64,000 nt of DNA from Anaerolineae bacterium (GTDB taxonomy: Bacteria > Chloroflexota > Anaerolineae > Aggregatilineales > Phototrophicaceae): assembly GCA_022825675.1 (NCBI GenBank), contig JAJDWK010000032.1, positions 1 through 64,000 on the forward strand, read 5' to 3'. This document shows, in pieces, positions 27,777 to 35,270 of this stretch; position 1 is the stretch's first letter, and the number at the start of each line of letters is the position of its first letter. The translations under genes were made by a program, and so were the position numbers. The notes under the pieces were generated by a model that saw nothing but the letters and a program-made list of their open reading frames with translations, was not told the origin of the DNA and did not search any database.

Positions 27777-28868
27777 TTAGCCGGGCACTTCAAATTCTTG
27801 CAGCTTCTCCCAATCAAACTCGACGCCGTGCCCGGGGCAATCGGGCGCGCGCATCAGCCCCGCCTGCAGCCGCGGCGGATTCTTGATAAAGCGCTCCAAA
27901 CCAAAGCTGTGCACTTCCAAATAGGAGGCGTTGGGGATCGCCGCGAGCAGATGCAGATGCAGTTCGTGCACGCCGTGGGAAGTCACCGGCAGGTTATGCG
28001 CATAAGCCAGTTTGGCGACGCGCATCCAATTGCTAATCCCGCCAATGTTGGATACATCCGGCTCCGGGAAGGCGATCTTGCCGCTTTCAATCGTATGGCG
28101 GAATTCATAGATGGTGTGCAGGTTTTCCCCGGCGGCAATCGGCAAGCCGCCTTCCTGGGCGATGCGCGCCATGCCGGCGTAATCATCGGGGATTGTCGGC
28201 TCTTCCAGCCAAAATATGTCAAAGTCTGCGAAATGCTTCGCCGCGCGGACAGCCTGCTCCACCGTCCAGCGCATATTGGCGTCGAGCATCAGCGGCATAT
28301 CGGGACCGATGCAGTCACGCACCGCGGCAACCCGCGCCACATCTTCGCGCAAGATCTCGCGCCCAACTTTGATTTTTATCGCGCGGAAGCCTTTTTCCAG
28401 GTTGCGGCGCGTCTGCTCCGCCAATTCGGGCGCATCCAACTGCAAGTCGATGCCGCCGGCATAGGCAGGCACCGCCTGCGAATAGCCGCCCAGCAGCTTC
28501 CACAAAGGCGCGGCTTCTTTCTTCCCGCGCAGGTCCCACAAGGCGATATCAACCGCCGACATGGCAAAGGAAGCCAAGCCGCCCCGCCCAATGTAATGCA
28601 GGCAGCGCCACATTTTCTCCCACAGCGCTTCGATGCGTTGGGCATCCGCATGCAGCAATATCGGCGTCAAATCCCGCTCAATTAGCGAGCGGATGGCAGC
28701 GCCGCCACGCCCGATGGTATAGGTATAGCCGATGCCCGTTAGACCGCAGTCGCTTTTGATGCGCACCAGCACCAGCTCAAAATTGGTGTGCACACCATGG
28801 GTGGCGTCCGTCATCGGATGGCTCAAAGGCAGCAGATAATGCTTGACATCCACGCATTGAATCAACAT
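27777..28868 (-). CDS. Enolase-superfamily enzyme, mandelate racemase subgroup
   Basis: A 363-residue MR/MLE-type protein starting at ATG 28868. The active-site set is complete: K165 and K167 (KIK), metal ligands D196 (LDAN), E222 (EEP) and E248 (GEN), and H298 (SHG), nearly the numbering of mandelate racemase itself. Such enzymes are sugar-acid dehydratases, racemases or cycloisomerases. In this locus the best candidate role is 3,6-anhydro-L-galactonate cycloisomerase, which belongs to this superfamily; galactonate or fuconate dehydratase are alternatives. It leads the leftward operon and is transcribed away from the permease genes from a shared control region. Confidence 0.85.
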   Translation of the reverse strand: MLIQCVDVKHYLLPLSHPMTDATHGVHTNFELVLVRIKSDCGLTGIGYTYTIGRGGAAIRSLIERDLTPILLHADAQRIEALWEKMWRCLHYIGRGGLASFAMSAVDIALWDLRGKKEAAPLWKLLGGYSQAVPAYAGGIDLQLDAPELAEQTRRNLEKGFRAIKIKVGREILREDVARVAAVRDCIGPDMPLMLDANMRWTVEQAVRAAKHFADFDIFWLEEPTIPDDYAGMARIAQEGGLPIAAGENLHTIYEFRHTIESGKIAFPEPDVSNIGGISNWMRVAKLAYAHNLPVTSHGVHELHLHLLAAIPNASYLEVHSFGLERFIKNPPRLQAGLMRAPDCPGHGVEFDWEKLQEFEVPG

Positions 28869-28911
28869 GGGCGGGACCAGCGTCTCCTTGCCGCAGCACA
28901 ATTCTAAAGAA

Positions 28912-28978
28912 GGAATACCGTATTATTTGCAGATTGTCAAGTGTACATTGTTGACAATCAGCAATTTTAGGTTATACT
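28912..28978. promoter_or_regulatory. Divergent promoter region with operator (site 2)
   Basis: Rightward promoter: TTGACA (28951-28956), 16 bp, TATACT (28973-28978). Leftward candidate: TTGACA on the minus strand (28935-28940), 17 bp, TATTCC (28912-28917). The palindrome ATTGTTGACAAT (28947-28958) covers the rightward -35, and a larger perfect inverted repeat ATTGTCAA-N10-TTGACAAT (28933-28958) joins the two -35 boxes. One regulator bound here would control both the enolase-led operon and the permease operon. Confidence 0.72.
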
Positions 28979-29022
28979 GCGGTATACTCTAGTGAAGCGT
29001 CCGCGAAAATTAGGCGCACGAC

Positions 29023-30018
29023 ATGAAGAATTACATCCTGCAGCGCTTGGTGTATATGGTCTTTTTGCTCTGGCTGGTGTCGGTGGTAACTTTTGTTGTG
29101 ATACAGTTGCCGCCGGGGGATTATCTTTCAACCTACATCAGCCGGCTGGAGCAAGCGGGGCAAGACCTCAGCGATGAAGAAGTGGACAAACTGCGCGCCC
29201 AATACGGGCTGGACCTGCCGCTGTACCTGCGCTATGTGAAGTGGTTCGGGCAGGTGCTGCAGGGCGAGTTTGGCTTTTCCTTTGATTATCAGCAGCCAGT
29301 GAAGGACATCATCGGCGAGCGCCTCGTGCTCACCTTTACCATCGCGATTCTCAGCGCGATATTCACTTATGCGGTCGCTATCCCCATCGGCATTTATTCC
29401 GCCACGCATCAGTATTCCATCGGCGATTACATCGTCTCCATCATCGGCTTTATCGGCTTGGCGATTCCCAATTTCATGCTCGCGCTTATCATGCTTTATG
29501 TCGCCTGGAAGACCTATGGCATGAACCTCACCGGTTTGTTCTCGCCTGAATATATCGAAGCGCCTTGGAACCTGGCGAAGGTCGGCGATTTGCTGCTGCA
29601 TCTGCCGATTCCCGTCATCGTTGTGGGCACCGCTGGCACCGCCGGCATGATTCGCGTGCTGCGGGGCACTTTGCTTGATGAGCTCAACAAGCAATATGTC
29701 ATCACCGCCCGCAGCAAGGGACTTGGCGAGGTGAAGCTGCTCTTCAAATACCCGGTGCGGGTGGCGCTCAACCCGATTGTAAGCGGCTTGGCATGGCTTT
29801 TCCCGTCATTGATATCTGGCGGCACCATCACCGCGATTGTGCTGGGGCTGCCCACCGCGGGACCCATGCTCTACCGCTCCCTGCGCACGCAAGATACCTT
29901 CCTGACGGCGACATTGCTGATGTTCGTCACGATTCTTACTGTCATCGGCACAACAATTTCCGACATATTGCTGGTAGTTGTAGACCCGCGCATCCGCATG
30001 GAACGCGCGGCGGAATAG
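29023..30018 (+). CDS. ABC importer permease, DppB type
   Basis: A 331-residue inner-membrane protein with six predicted spans. The start MKNYILQRLVYMVFLLWLVS is typical of DppB/OppB, with the large first periplasmic loop (residues 35-95) containing LRAQYGLDLPLYLRYVKW, and the cytoplasmic ATPase-contact loop LDELNKQYVITARSKGLGE near residues 217-235. It is followed directly by the DppC gene. No convincing ribosome site; the ATG at 29023 gives the standard family N-terminus. Confidence 0.92.
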   Translation: MKNYILQRLVYMVFLLWLVSVVTFVVIQLPPGDYLSTYISRLEQAGQDLSDEEVDKLRAQYGLDLPLYLRYVKWFGQVLQGEFGFSFDYQQPVKDIIGERLVLTFTIAILSAIFTYAVAIPIGIYSATHQYSIGDYIVSIIGFIGLAIPNFMLALIMLYVAWKTYGMNLTGLFSPEYIEAPWNLAKVGDLLLHLPIPVIVVGTAGTAGMIRVLRGTLLDELNKQYVITARSKGLGEVKLLFKYPVRVALNPIVSGLAWLFPSLISGGTITAIVLGLPTAGPMLYRSLRTQDTFLTATLLMFVTILTVIGTTISDILLVVVDPRIRMERAAE

Positions 30019-31176
30019 GTGAGAAGACGCATGCTGTCGCGCATCGGCCGGCTGGGGAAAAAGGCGGAAGCCGAGCCAATCCCCTTTGACGAAAGCTATT
30101 ATTTGGCGTCGCAATGGCAGCTGATTTGGCGCAAATTCCGCCGCCATCGCCTCGCCATGTTCTCTAGCGTCATCATACTTTTCCTCTATTCGATAGCGCT
30201 CTTCGCCGAGTTCTACGCGGTCAACGACTACCAGCAGCGGCATGTCAAATACGCGAAAGCGCCGCCGCATACGCTCTATTTTGTCGATGAAGACGGCAAT
30301 TTTCACCTGCGCCCTTTCATCTACGATCTCAAGCAAGAGCTGGATATGGAAACTTTGCAGCGCAATTACAGCGAAGACCGCTCTCAGCGCTATCACTTGA
30401 GTTTCTTCGTGCAAGGCGAGCCTTACAAGCTCTTGGGGCTGATAGAAAGCAACATTCATCTCTTCGGCGTGGATGCGCCGGCGGTCTTCTTCCCTTTTGG
30501 CACGGACGAGTTGGGCAGAGATTTATATTCGCGCACGATGCACGCGGCGCGCATCTCCCTGTCCATCGGCTTCCTGGGCATGGTGACCAGCTTTGTGCTC
30601 GGCTGTTTGATTGGCGGCGTATCCGGCTATTTTGGCGGCTCGATCGACATGATCGTGCAGCGCGTGATCGAGTTCTTGATTTCGATTCCGCACATCCCCT
30701 TGATTATGGCGCTGTCCGCCGCGCTGCCTCATGAGTGGAGTTCCACCCAAGTCTATTTCGGCATCACGGTTGTGCTTTCGGTGGTCAATTGGCCCCCGCT
30801 CGCCCGTGCGGTGCGCGGCAAGCTGCTGGAATTGCGGGAAGCGGATTTTGTCATGGCGGCGCGCATATCCAACATGAGCGACATGGATATCATCATCAAG
30901 CACCTGCTGCCTTCCTTCGCCAGCTTTTTGATCGTGGTCTTGAGCCTGGCGGTGCCCGGCATGATACTGGCGGAAACCGCCCTGAGCTTCCTGGAAATCG
31001 GCATTCGCCCGCCGGCGGTCAGCTGGGGCGTGCTGCTGCAAAATGCCCAGAATATCCGCAGCTTGAGCCAAAGCCCCTGGCTGCTGATTCCCGGCATCTT
31101 CGTGATTATTACCGTGCTCGCATTCAACTTCCTGGGCGATGGCATGCGGGACGCGGCTGATCCCTACAAGCAGTAG
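30019..31176 (+). CDS. ABC importer permease, DppC type
   Basis: A 385-residue permease, longer than DppC/OppC (~300). After an N-terminal cytoplasmic segment and one span (residues 50-70) there is an extended extracytoplasmic region (about 72-155, DYQQRHVKYAKAPPH onward) before the family block FPFGTDELGRDLYSR near residue 160. The ATPase-contact loop is LLELREADFVMAARISNMSD near 272-291. GTG 30019 directly follows the DppB stop; ATG 30031 is a possible start 4 codons on. With DppB, the two ATPases at 17-19 kb and the binding protein at 26-27 kb it completes a five-part importer. Confidence 0.9.
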   Translation: MRRRMLSRIGRLGKKAEAEPIPFDESYYLASQWQLIWRKFRRHRLAMFSSVIILFLYSIALFAEFYAVNDYQQRHVKYAKAPPHTLYFVDEDGNFHLRPFIYDLKQELDMETLQRNYSEDRSQRYHLSFFVQGEPYKLLGLIESNIHLFGVDAPAVFFPFGTDELGRDLYSRTMHAARISLSIGFLGMVTSFVLGCLIGGVSGYFGGSIDMIVQRVIEFLISIPHIPLIMALSAALPHEWSSTQVYFGITVVLSVVNWPPLARAVRGKLLELREADFVMAARISNMSDMDIIIKHLLPSFASFLIVVLSLAVPGMILAETALSFLEIGIRPPAVSWGVLLQNAQNIRSLSQSPWLLIPGIFVIITVLAFNFLGDGMRDAADPYKQ

Positions 31177-31271
31177 CGCATGGGGCGAGATTCGCGGCGG
31201 ATTTCACTAGCGCTGGCTTCGCTATTCGTCTATTGTCAGCCTATAGTTCGCTCTACATGTGAGACGGATTG

Positions 31272-31880
31272 ATGGCAACTTTCGAAATCTATCGCACTCT
31301 GCCGGAACAGATTGCCGAGCGGCTGCGACAAGAGATTCTCTCCAGCAAGCTCGCGCCGGGCGATCCTCTGCGCGAGGTGGATTTGTCCGAGCGTTTCGGC
31401 GTCAGCCGCGGTCCCGTGCGCGAGGCATTTCGGCAGCTGACGCAGCAGGGACTGCTCGTCCTGGTGCCCAACAAAGGTGTGCGCGTGGCGCAAAACCCGA
31501 GCATGGAGGTGCGCCCACTGGTTGTGAGCTTGCGGCGCGCCATCGAAACTTTTGTCCTGGAAAGTATCTTCGACCGCATCACCGAGGCGGATATCGCCGT
31601 TTGGCAAGGCATCTTGGCGGATATCAAAGATGCCTGCGAATCAAATGATGTCGATTCGCTGACGGAATACGATTTGCGCTTTCACGAAGCCATCATCCAA
31701 AGCCACGATGATAAAGACCTCTTCACCTTGTGGCAGCCCATCGCCATGCGCATGATGATGCACTATACTCGCCTCAGCGACATCATGGACAGTTATCACG
31801 AGCACAAGCGCATCCTGGACGCGATTCGCACGGGGGACAAAGCGCTGGCGCTGCATGCTCTGGAAGCGAATATCCAATGA
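31272..31880 (+). CDS. GntR-family regulator with FCD domain
   Basis: About 202 residues. Residues 8-75 are a GntR winged helix (IAERLRQEILSSKLAPGDPLREVDLSERFGVSRGPVREAF), followed by an FCD ligand-binding domain with the acid/histidine set (YDLRFHEAII, and HEHKRI near 178) that usually holds a metal and a sugar-acid or other carboxylate. The protein ends soon after the last FCD helix, a little short. ATG 31272 is preferred over TTG 31269. It is the natural candidate to bind the ATTGTNNACAAT sites at 17.4, 28.9 and 35.0 kb and to respond to a sugar-acid intermediate of this pathway (inference). Confidence 0.85.
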   Translation: MATFEIYRTLPEQIAERLRQEILSSKLAPGDPLREVDLSERFGVSRGPVREAFRQLTQQGLLVLVPNKGVRVAQNPSMEVRPLVVSLRRAIETFVLESIFDRITEADIAVWQGILADIKDACESNDVDSLTEYDLRFHEAIIQSHDDKDLFTLWQPIAMRMMMHYTRLSDIMDSYHEHKRILDAIRTGDKALALHALEANIQ

Positions 31881-31904
31881 ACGCGCGGAAAGTTAGGCAT
31901 AAGC

Positions 31905-32921
31905 ATGGCACAAGCCGCCTATTATGAAGGCAATCGGCGCATCCGCTATGGCGATGCCGCGCCGATAGCGCCCGCCCCCGCCGAGGTGCAGCTGCAGATT
32001 TCGCACTGCGGCATCTGCGGGACTGACCTGCACATATTTCACGGCGCGATGGACGCCCGTGTTGATATGCCGCTGGTGATGGGCCACGAAATGTCCGGCA
32101 CAGTGCAGCGGCTGGGAAGCGAGGTCGAGGGCTTTGCGCGGGGTGATGCGGTCGCTGTCATGCCGCTGGCGCCTTGTGGCAACTGCCCCGCCTGCGCGGC
32201 TGGGCACAGCCATATCTGCCAGAATTTGAACTTCCTCGGCATCGATACGCCCGGCGCTTTCCAGCAGTATTGGACTGTCCCCGCCCACACCCTGCACAAA
32301 TTGCCGCCGGCGCTTTCGCTGCAGCATGGCGCTTTGATTGAGCCGCTGGCGGTCGCTTGCCACGATGTCCGCCTGGCGGATGTTCAAGCCGGCGACAAAG
32401 TCGTGGTGATTGGCGGCGGACCCATCGGCATGCTGGTAGCGCTGGTGGCGCGCCAGGCAGGCGCTGATGTGCTCGTCTCGGAAGTGAATGCCTATCGGGT
32501 AGAGCTGGCGCAGCACCTGGGTTTCGACGCGATAAATCCGCAAGCGACTGACCTGATCGCAGCCGTGATGCAGCGCACTGGCGGCGCTGGCGCTGACATC
32601 GTATTTGAGGTTTCGGGGTCGCAGGCGGGCGCGTCTATCATGACCGAATTGTTGAGAACGCGCGGGCTGGCGGTGGTAGTGGCAATCTTCGCGCAGCCGC
32701 CAGCGGTCGATCTCTTCCGCTTTTTCTGGCGTGAATTGCGCTTGCAGGGTGTGCGCGTCTATGAAGCGGAAGACTTTGAGGCGGCAATTGCGCTGGCAGC
32801 ATCAGGCGCGCTGCCGCTGGATGCGCTCATAACCGACATCCGCCCGCTTTCCGGCTTGCACACCGGCTTCGCCGATATGGAAGCTGGCGGCAGCGTGATG
32901 AAAATTTTGCTGGAGCTGTAA
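31905..32921 (+). CDS. Zinc-dependent alcohol dehydrogenase (MDR family)
   Basis: A 338-residue medium-chain dehydrogenase of the sorbitol/threonine dehydrogenase group. Catalytic zinc ligands are in CGICGTDLH (about residue 35) and GHE (about 62); structural zinc cysteines in CGNCPACAAGHSHIC (about 90-104); the nucleotide site VVIGGGPIGML near residue 168. Lying between the FCD regulator and the KduD-like gene (stop and start adjacent), it is a good candidate for oxidising a sugar acid or polyol, possibly the 2-keto-3-deoxy-L-galactonate 5-dehydrogenase step (inference). Confidence 0.87.
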   Translation: MAQAAYYEGNRRIRYGDAAPIAPAPAEVQLQISHCGICGTDLHIFHGAMDARVDMPLVMGHEMSGTVQRLGSEVEGFARGDAVAVMPLAPCGNCPACAAGHSHICQNLNFLGIDTPGAFQQYWTVPAHTLHKLPPALSLQHGALIEPLAVACHDVRLADVQAGDKVVVIGGGPIGMLVALVARQAGADVLVSEVNAYRVELAQHLGFDAINPQATDLIAAVMQRTGGAGADIVFEVSGSQAGASIMTELLRTRGLAVVVAIFAQPPAVDLFRFFWRELRLQGVRVYEAEDFEAAIALAASGALPLDALITDIRPLSGLHTGFADMEAGGSVMKILLEL

Positions 32922-33692
32922 ATGACCGTACTCGACCAATTTCGGCTGGATGGCAAGACAGCGCTGGTAACCGGCGCGCGCCGCGGCATCGGCTTCGCGA
33001 TGGCAACCGCCCTGGCGGAGGCGGGCGCCGATATCATCGCCGTCAGCGCCAACCTGGAAAACAGCGGCAGCGCCATCGAAGAGGCGGTGCGCGCCCGCGG
33101 ACGCCGCTTCAGCGGCTATCGCTGTGATTTTGCCGACCGCGACGATTTGACGCGCTTCATCGCAGAAGTCAAAAGCCAAGCGCCCGCGATCGACATCCTG
33201 GTGAATAACGCCGGCACCGTCTTGCGCGAAGCCGCCGAGCGCCACCCGGATGCCTATTGGGACCGCATTATCGAGACCAACTTGAGCGCGCAATTCATCA
33301 TCAGCCGCGAGCTGGGCAAAGGCATGCTGGCGCGCGGGCGCGGCAAAATCATCTTCACCGCTTCCCTGCTCACCTTTCAGGGCGGCATCACGGTGCCCGG
33401 CTATGCGGCGAGCAAAGGCGGCATCGGGCAATTGACCAAGGCGCTCGCCAATGAATGGGCGGGGCGCGGCGTGAATGTCAACGCTATCGCGCCCGGCTAT
33501 GTGCGCACAGATGTTACCGAAGCGCTGCAAAATAACCCCGACCGCTATCGCGCGATATTGGAGCGGATTCCCGCTGAACGCTGGGGAGAAATCGACGATT
33601 TCAAAGGGCCGGCGGTCTTCCTCGCCTCAGCCGCTTCCGATTATATAAACGGCGAAATCCTGGTGGTTGACGGCGGCTGGATGGGGCGTTGA
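32922..33692 (+). CDS. kduD: KduD-like 2-dehydro-3-deoxy-sugar-acid 5-dehydrogenase (SDR)
   Basis: A 256-residue classical short-chain dehydrogenase: TGARRGIG cofactor motif near residue 17, NNAG near 91, catalytic Ser in the ASLLTFQGG segment and Y-x3-K in YAASKGG. The ASLLTFQGGITVPGYAASK and ILERIPAERWGEIDDFKGPAVFLAS regions are characteristic of KduD, which interconverts 2,5-diketo-3-deoxy-gluconate and KDG. In agar catabolism a similar 5-reductase makes KDG from 2,5-diketo-3-deoxy-L-galactonate, so both uronate and anhydrogalactose routes fit. ATG follows the previous TAA with no gap. Confidence 0.85.
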   Translation: MTVLDQFRLDGKTALVTGARRGIGFAMATALAEAGADIIAVSANLENSGSAIEEAVRARGRRFSGYRCDFADRDDLTRFIAEVKSQAPAIDILVNNAGTVLREAAERHPDAYWDRIIETNLSAQFIISRELGKGMLARGRGKIIFTASLLTFQGGITVPGYAASKGGIGQLTKALANEWAGRGVNVNAIAPGYVRTDVTEALQNNPDRYRAILERIPAERWGEIDDFKGPAVFLASAASDYINGEILVVDGGWMGR

Positions 33693-33722
33693 GCCAGACG
33701 CGGCTAAGTTTCCAGCTACAAC

Positions 33723-34958
33723 CTACACCCCGATAGTCGGGCTGTCCAAGCTGGCTTGTTCTTCCAGGATGCGTTTGCGCCAGTCGTCAGGCAATCGCAG
33801 CTCGGGCTGGAACCAGGACGGTTCGTGCCAATGCAAGTTGCTGCGCTTGAACTCGGGTCTGTCGGCATCGCGGGAGAGCGCGCAATCAAAGCGCACGATG
33901 TACAAGCCCTTATTGGTATTCGGCATCTGCGGGTGGATGTGGCTCAAGCCCCAGGTGATGCCGCGGCCATCGCCCGTATCGGCGAAGGCATCGGGGCAGA
34001 AGGGACCAGGCGCGTGCGGCGAATGCTGCACATGCGCCTTGGGCACGAAGTTCAGCCCATCAGGCGCGAACTGGATGGTATCCTTCTCCGGTCCATCCTG
34101 GATGAGCAAAGCGGCGATGCCGCCCTCGTAGGGCCATAGCGCCGTTTCATGCCCCGAGTTGGTAACGGGGTTCAGCTCCGACTTGACGAAGGGACCCGCG
34201 GGGTCTTCCGCGATGGCGACGCCTTGCGCCAGCCGCAGATTGCCGGGGGACTTATCTATCGGCGAGGCTTTATAATAGAGCCAGATTTTGCCCTGATATA
34301 TCAAAGGATAGGGGTCGTGAATCGCGCAACTGTCCCAATCCCCGGGCTCGCCTTGCGGGACAATCGGCCGGTCGAGCCGCGTCCAGGGTCCATCGGGGGA
34401 ATCCGCCCAAGCCGCGCTGACATTGACGCAATCGTTCGCGCGCCACATGGTGGTGAAGGTCTGATAATAGAGATAGTAGCGCCCTTCGTATACCAGCACA
34501 TCGGGCGTGGAGAGCGAGCGATCGCCATAGCTGCCTTTGGGCGCGCGCGGCACGGCGATGCCCTGCTCTTGCCAGTGGAAGCCATCTCTTGAGGTGGCGT
34601 AACAAATGTCCGCCAAATCCCAATCAACAACCGGGACTTCGTCAGTGCCTTGCTCGATATTAAAACGCCCGACTGGCATATATTTTGTGCGCCGCCGCGT
34701 ATACCAGACATAATACAAGTCGCCGATTTTCAGGACTTTGGACGGGTCCCGCCGCGATACCGACAATTCGGTCTCGTCCTTGCCGATGCCGGTAACCGGC
34801 GAATAGCGGAAAGTTGTATAAAAGGGATTGCCGATGTCCTGCTTGGGCGTCCACATATCATACATGCGGTGCATGGCTGCGCTCAGCGGGCGGTCGGTCG
34901 GTTTCTGCCGCGGCAAAAAGCCGGGAAATGCAGAGGTCTTTTTTGATTCGCCGTTCAT
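33723..34958 (-). CDS. GH117-like glycosidase, copy C
   Basis: A 411-residue copy with a longer N-terminus and C-terminus than A and B. S-x-A-x-x-R is at residues 26-31, D71 in RRDPS, D215 in IHDP and H270/E271 in NSGHE. The D-D spacing (144) is shorter than in the other copies (156-161), so a loop around the active site is trimmed. No signal peptide. Its promoter carries operator site 3, about 76 bp upstream, and GAGGAGA lies 6-7 nt before ATG 34958. It converges on the kduD-like gene. Confidence 0.77.
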   Translation of the reverse strand: MNGESKKTSAFPGFLPRQKPTDRPLSAAMHRMYDMWTPKQDIGNPFYTTFRYSPVTGIGKDETELSVSRRDPSKVLKIGDLYYVWYTRRRTKYMPVGRFNIEQGTDEVPVVDWDLADICYATSRDGFHWQEQGIAVPRAPKGSYGDRSLSTPDVLVYEGRYYLYYQTFTTMWRANDCVNVSAAWADSPDGPWTRLDRPIVPQGEPGDWDSCAIHDPYPLIYQGKIWLYYKASPIDKSPGNLRLAQGVAIAEDPAGPFVKSELNPVTNSGHETALWPYEGGIAALLIQDGPEKDTIQFAPDGLNFVPKAHVQHSPHAPGPFCPDAFADTGDGRGITWGLSHIHPQMPNTNKGLYIVRFDCALSRDADRPEFKRSNLHWHEPSWFQPELRLPDDWRKRILEEQASLDSPTIGV

Positions 34959-35033
34959 TGTTTCTCCTCAAAAGCTGGTATTCAGATGCCGGTGGGATTT
35001 GCGGCGGAAACCGCCAGTTGATACATTATGTAA

Positions 35034-35062
35034 ATTGTAGACAATTGACATTGTCGCGTCAA
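35034..35062 (-). promoter_or_regulatory. Promoter with palindromic operator (site 3)
   Basis: On the minus strand TTGACG (35057-35062), 17 bp, TACAAT (35034-35039). The palindrome ATTGTAGACAAT (35034-35045) covers the -10 exactly as at site 1; the 17-base block TGTCAATTGTCTACAAT is identical in both promoters. Drives GH117 copy C. Confidence 0.75.
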
Positions 35063-35128
35063 ATCCGAGAATGTATGGGATGGGAGTATCGTGGAAATGT
35101 TTCTCTAAGCAAACAGGGCACAGGTTTA

Positions 35129-35165
35129 TTCACCACCGAGACACAAAGGGCACAGAGATTTTTTG
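35129..35165 (+). repeat. Dispersed intergenic repeat, copy 3 (partial)
   Basis: Begins TTCACCACCGAGACACAAAGG and continues GCACAGAGA. It has the same start as the other copies but degenerates after about 35 bp. Confidence 0.6.
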
Positions 35166-35270
35166 TTTATGTCCAAAGAAAATGCTTCCACACAATAGCC
35201 GCTTCTTACTAATCAGAAGACATCTTGATACACCGATGAGATGCTATCACGAGACCATGAGGAGCGCCCA

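Larger units (their letters stand above)
34959..35270. other. Divergent intergenic region between GH117 copy C and the GMC gene
   Basis: No gene is apparent. It contains operator site 3 on the left and a partial dispersed repeat at 35129-35165. A good rightward promoter for the GMC operon was not found; control from site 3 is possible. Confidence 0.6.

Noticed and set aside
31231..31259. Possible fourth operator in front of the GntR/FCD gene (TATTGTCAGCCTATAG)
   Set aside because: Only one half-site (ATTGT) is present; the ACAAT half is missing, so autoregulation is not supported by this motif.
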